From Prevotella sp. (GTDB lineage: Bacteria; Bacteroidota; Bacteroidia; Bacteroidales; Bacteroidaceae): DNA of 64,000 nucleotides. The stretch is taken from the NCBI GenBank assembly GCA_016287755.1, contig JAEEWT010000001.1, positions 62,001 to 126,000 of the forward strand, read 5' to 3'. Below are positions 61,527 to 64,000 of this stretch, one piece after another. A model generated the notes under the pieces. The model saw nothing but the letters and a program-made list of their open reading frames with translations. It was not told the origin of the DNA and did no database searches. The position numbers and the translations under genes are program-made. The first letter of the stretch is position 1; each line of letters opens with the position of its first letter.

Positions 61527-61871
61527 TTAAATATTGCTGTAAAAATCAATAGTATCGCCCTCTTTCAAGGTAACGACTGCTTTCTTGAATGCATTGCGCT
61601 GACCTTTGATCAAGCCCAGCTTGGTATAGCGGCTTGAGCGCTTGCCTGCGTAACGCATCGTGTTCACGTCAACCACTGTGACGTTGTACAGACTCTCGAC
61701 TTCGTTCTTAATTTCGAGCTTATTAGCCTCGGGACGTACGATGAAACCATACTTGGCCTGAGCCTTCTTGGTGCGTGTCTCACCCTTGTGCTTATAAGTT
61801 CTGTCTTCAGAAGACTTGTCTGTAATATTGGTCATCTTCTCAGTGACCAACGGTTTAATGATAAATGCCAT
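61527..61871 (-). CDS. rplW: Ribosomal protein uL23
   Basis: 114 residues, slightly longer than the typical 95-100 because of a basic insert near residues 17-40 (KSSEDRTYKHKGETRTKKAQ). 'YGFIVRPEANKLEIKNEVES' is the conserved core. 50S tunnel-exit protein, docking site for trigger factor and SRP. Confidence 0.97.
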   Translation of the reverse strand: MAFIIKPLVTEKMTNITDKSSEDRTYKHKGETRTKKAQAKYGFIVRPEANKLEIKNEVESLYNVTVVDVNTMRYAGKRSSRYTKLGLIKGQRNAFKKAVVTLKEGDTIDFYSNI

Positions 61872-61886
61872 ATCTATTGTCTCCTT

Positions 61887-62516
61887 TTACTTGATTAAGA
61901 TTTCATCGATTGTCTTCAGCGAATTCTCTGTGATAACAAGTACATCAGCATCCAAAATCTTGTATGTGTTGATGGCACTTGCCAGCATCACATTGGTACG
62001 CTGGAGGTTACGAGCCGACAAATATACATTTTTATCTATATTTGGCAAAACGAGGAGAAGTTTCTTTCCTTCGACTTTGAGATTTTTAGTAATATTTATA
62101 AAATCTTTAGTCTTGGGTGCATCCATCGTGAAGTCCTCTACAACGATGATGGCATTCTCCTTTGCCTTATAAGAGAGGGCACTCTTACGTGCAAGGACCT
62201 TAACTTTCTTGTTCAGCTTGAAGCTGTAGTCGCGGGGCTTCGGACCAAACACGCGGGCACCACCTACGAGTACCGGTGAGTTGATGTCACCACGGCGAGC
62301 ACCACCACTACCCTTCTGACGGATCAGCTTGCGGGTAGAACCTGAGAGCTCACTGCGCTCCTTTGACTTAGCTGTTCCCTGGCGCTGATTGGCAAGATAC
62401 TGCTTAACGTTCAGATACAGAACGTGATCATTCGGTTCAATAGCGAAGATAGCCTCATTAAGAGTTGCCTTTCTTCCGGTCTCCTGACCATTGATATTTA
62501 ATACGCTAACTTCCAT
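61887..62516 (-). CDS. rplD: Ribosomal protein uL4
   Basis: 209 residues: '[20 protein letters not shown]' and the tunnel loop '[20 protein letters not shown]', then '[20 protein letters not shown]'. In enteric bacteria L4 represses its own operon via the leader; whether the leader at 63131-63313 serves this here is unknown. Start overlaps the rplC stop by one base. Confidence 0.98.
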   Translation of the reverse strand: MEVSVLNINGQETGRKATLNEAIFAIEPNDHVLYLNVKQYLANQRQGTAKSKERSELSGSTRKLIRQKGSGGARRGDINSPVLVGGARVFGPKPRDYSFKLNKKVKVLARKSALSYKAKENAIIVVEDFTMDAPKTKDFINITKNLKVEGKKLLLVLPNIDKNVYLSARNLQRTNVMLASAINTYKILDADVLVITENSLKTIDEILIK

Positions 62517-63130
62517 TACATGTTAATTATTACAGTTGAACCTTTGCATCCAGCGACGCTACCCTTCACAATAAGAAGGTTGCTCTCTGGGATAACCTTT
62601 AACACTCTGAGGTTCTGAGTGGTTACACGGTCACCACCCATCTGGCCGCCCATGCGCATACCCTTGAACACCTTAGCGGGGTATGAACAAGCACCGATAG
62701 ATCCCGGCTTGCGGGCACGGTCGTCCTGACCGTGTGTAGCCTGACCTACACCACCGAATCCGTGGCGCTTCATAACGCCCTGGAAACCCTTACCTTTGGA
62801 AGTACCAATCACGTCAACGAAGTCAACATCGTTGAAGATCTCAACTGTGATGGTATCACCGAGGTTGTGCTCCTCGTCAAACTTGAACTCGGCCAAGTGC
62901 TTCTTTGGTGTTGTACCGGCCTTCTTGAAGACTCCCTGCATAGGCTTAGAGGTATTCTTCTCCTTAGCCTCGCCGTAGCCCAGCTGAACAGCCTGATAAC
63001 CGTCTTTCTCAACGGTCTTAACCTGAGTAACAACACAAGGACCAGCTTCGATAACAGTGCACGGCACATTCTTGCCGTCGGCACTGAAAACGGATGTCAT
63101 TCCGATTTTCTTTCCTAATAATCCTGGCAT
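62516..63130 (-). CDS. rplC: Ribosomal protein uL3
   Basis: 204 residues: '[20 protein letters not shown]', '[20 protein letters not shown]', '[20 protein letters not shown]'. 50S assembly protein. It is the first gene of the cluster here; rpsJ (S10), which normally precedes it, is absent from the window, and an unrelated gene lies upstream. Confidence 0.98.
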   Translation of the reverse strand: MPGLLGKKIGMTSVFSADGKNVPCTVIEAGPCVVTQVKTVEKDGYQAVQLGYGEAKEKNTSKPMQGVFKKAGTTPKKHLAEFKFDEEHNLGDTITVEIFNDVDFVDVIGTSKGKGFQGVMKRHGFGGVGQATHGQDDRARKPGSIGACSYPAKVFKGMRMGGQMGGDRVTTQNLRVLKVIPESNLLIVKGSVAGCKGSTVIINM

Positions 63131-63344
63131 TTCAGTTTAAAATTAAATAATATAATGTTTAATATGGTTTCTTTTTAAGTGCTCCTACGCTTTTTTCACA
63201 CACACAACACACTTAAAAAGAAACATCCTCACTTCTTCGCAATTGAAGGTTAAGTTGTTCTTTATCAGAGTATTGATGGCATAAAGCCAGCGCAATACGC
63301 ACTTTAGCGGGTGCAAAGGTACACATTATTATTGAAATAACAAG
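63131..63344 (-). promoter_or_regulatory. Promoter and long structured leader of the ribosomal cluster
   Basis: Minus strand -7 box TACCTTTG (63314-63321) with CTTG (63341-63344) at 19 bp as a weak -33 box. The leader of about 175 nt contains a perfect 15-bp inverted repeat (63167-63181 with 63210-63224, GTTTCTTTTTAAGTG and complement) and a CACACACAACACAC run in its loop, 36 nt before the rplC start. No gene is seen in 63131-63430. Confidence 0.65.
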
Positions 63345-63362
63345 CATGAGCACCTTTGCACC
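63310..63362. repeat. Inverted repeat GGTGCAAAGGT around the rplC promoter
   Basis: Perfect 11-bp arms at 63310-63320 and 63352-63362. The left arm holds the -7 box of the rplC promoter; the right arm reads CACCTTTG on the plus strand, one base off a -7 box. Confidence 0.7.
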
Positions 63363-63405
63363 AGGCAACTTTTATTGATTTTTAACTATTCGATAAAGGG
63401 AAAAG

Positions 63406-63422
63406 CCTGATACTGTATCAGG
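63406..63422 (-). terminator. Terminator of the 63431-63925 gene
   Basis: CCTGATA-CTG-TATCAGG palindrome, followed on the minus strand by CTTTTCCCTTT, 8 bp past the stop codon. Confidence 0.7.
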
Positions 63423-63430
63423 AAAGGGGT

Positions 63431-63925
63431 TTATTTCAGTCCGAACAGTCCTTTTAGCTTCTGGAAGAAACCGCTTTTCTCCACACTCTCGGCGCTCTCC
63501 TTGATAAACTCACCGGCGCGGTCGGTTTGTTCGCTTACGAACTCCTTGGCTTGCTGAACGGTTTCGTTAGACGTAAGCTGCTCCACGGTTTCGTCGATCT
63601 TCTCACGAACAGCTTTCACGGTTTCGTTTTCGCTGATATCGTTGATCACACCTTCCACCTTCTCCTTGACGTTCTTCAGGTTTTCTTCGCTCACCCAGCC
63701 TTCCACTTTCTCGCGGACAGCCTTCACGGTTTCGTTCTCACTGATATCGTTGATCACTTCCTCAGCTTTCTCCTTCATGTTTTTCAACAGGTCTTCAGCC
63801 GAATCCTTTACGTCACTTGCTGTTTCTGCGGCCTGGTCCTTTACCTCTTCAGCCGCTTCTGCTGCTTGATTCTTCAGTTCTTCAGCTGCTTCTGCTGTTT
63901 GATTCTTCAGTTCTTCAGTTTCCAT
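63431..63925 (-). CDS. Small LEA/apolipoprotein-like amphipathic helical repeat protein
   Basis: 164 residues from the ATG at 63925 (METEELKNQTAEAAEELKNQ); an in-frame start further upstream is separated from the promoter incorrectly. Almost wholly helical and rich in Glu, Lys and Ala, with 11-residue-like periods (AEAAEELKNQ repeated) and two copies of VINDISENETVKAVREK (about 57-73 and 92-108). The C-terminus 'SGFFQKLKGLFGLK' is amphipathic and could touch membranes. No signal peptide. Similar proteins are linked to stress or desiccation protection; here function is unknown. Confidence 0.85.
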   Translation of the reverse strand: METEELKNQTAEAAEELKNQAAEAAEEVKDQAAETASDVKDSAEDLLKNMKEKAEEVINDISENETVKAVREKVEGWVSEENLKNVKEKVEGVINDISENETVKAVREKIDETVEQLTSNETVQQAKEFVSEQTDRAGEFIKESAESVEKSGFFQKLKGLFGLK

Positions 63926-63953
63926 ATGCTTAATAATTTGGTTATTACGGCTA

Positions 63954-63985
63954 CAAAGATATATAAAAAATGAATACACTCCAAA
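63954..63985 (-). promoter_or_regulatory. Promoter of the LEA-like gene
   Basis: Minus strand TTTG (63982-63985), 20-bp spacer, TATCTTTG (63954-63961), leader about 23 nt to the ATG at 63925. Confidence 0.8.
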
Positions 63986-64000
63986 AAAACGGCCAGCAAA

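Overview
The window looks like a chromosomal segment of a Bacteroidales bacterium, most likely Prevotella or a close relative. The evidence is paired SusC/SusD outer-membrane systems, lipoproteins with acidic residues straight after the lipobox cysteine, promoters of the Bacteroidetes type (TTTG, 19-20 bp, TAnnTTTG), few Shine-Dalgarno sites, and a threonine dehydrogenase of the epimerase (SDR) type. Genus is an inference; no 16S gene is present.

Layout: 1-940 is the 5' part of a membrane-protein gene leaving the window. 1185-7828 (minus) is a SusC-SusD-SusE/F-like operon. 8365-20130 (plus) is a divergent operon of SusC-SusD, a second shorter SusC-SusD, and a triple-repeat TIG lipoprotein. 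Neither operon has an enzyme or regulator here. 20415-22754 holds the divergent threonine-catabolism pair kbl/tdh. 22744-27477 (minus) is an envelope operon (PASTA protein, RluD-type pseudouridine synthase, Ddl, acyltransferase, lipoprotein). rpmH and efp diverge from a symmetric promoter pair, and efp is followed by a glycosyltransferase. 29758-31624 holds an unknown gene, a structured RNA-like element and a solitary reverse transcriptase. sufT-lpxH-radC form a minus operon. 33460-34049 is a repeat-rich gap with a MITE-like element. 34050-39621 holds a secreted beta-helix-like protein and a Gly-rich TonB-type receptor. folP-dacA-pta-ackA form a minus operon divergent from murF. Then come tRNA-Pro(CGG), a TlpA-like protein, an ECF sigma factor with a membrane partner, and the S10-spc-alpha ribosomal cluster from rplC to rplQ (48420-63130, rpsJ not adjacent). 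A LEA/apolipoprotein-like repeat protein closes the window.

Most interesting: (1) the reverse transcriptase (YSDD active site) preceded by a roughly 140-nt element closed by a perfect 12-bp terminal inverted repeat, with a long inner hairpin and a T-tract 10 nt before its start codon, arranged as in retron or DRT systems but not assignable to one by eye; (2) a dispersed promoter-bearing repeat in three copies, with a conserved 37-bp inverted repeat and, in two copies, a compensatory hairpin, ahead of short-leader or leaderless genes; (3) short-period repeats in intergenic DNA: 7-bp TTGANNN units always in the sense direction inside operon spacers, 8-bp and 9-bp units, and 21-22-bp units at four loci; (4) a 232-bp element with 40-bp inverted termini.
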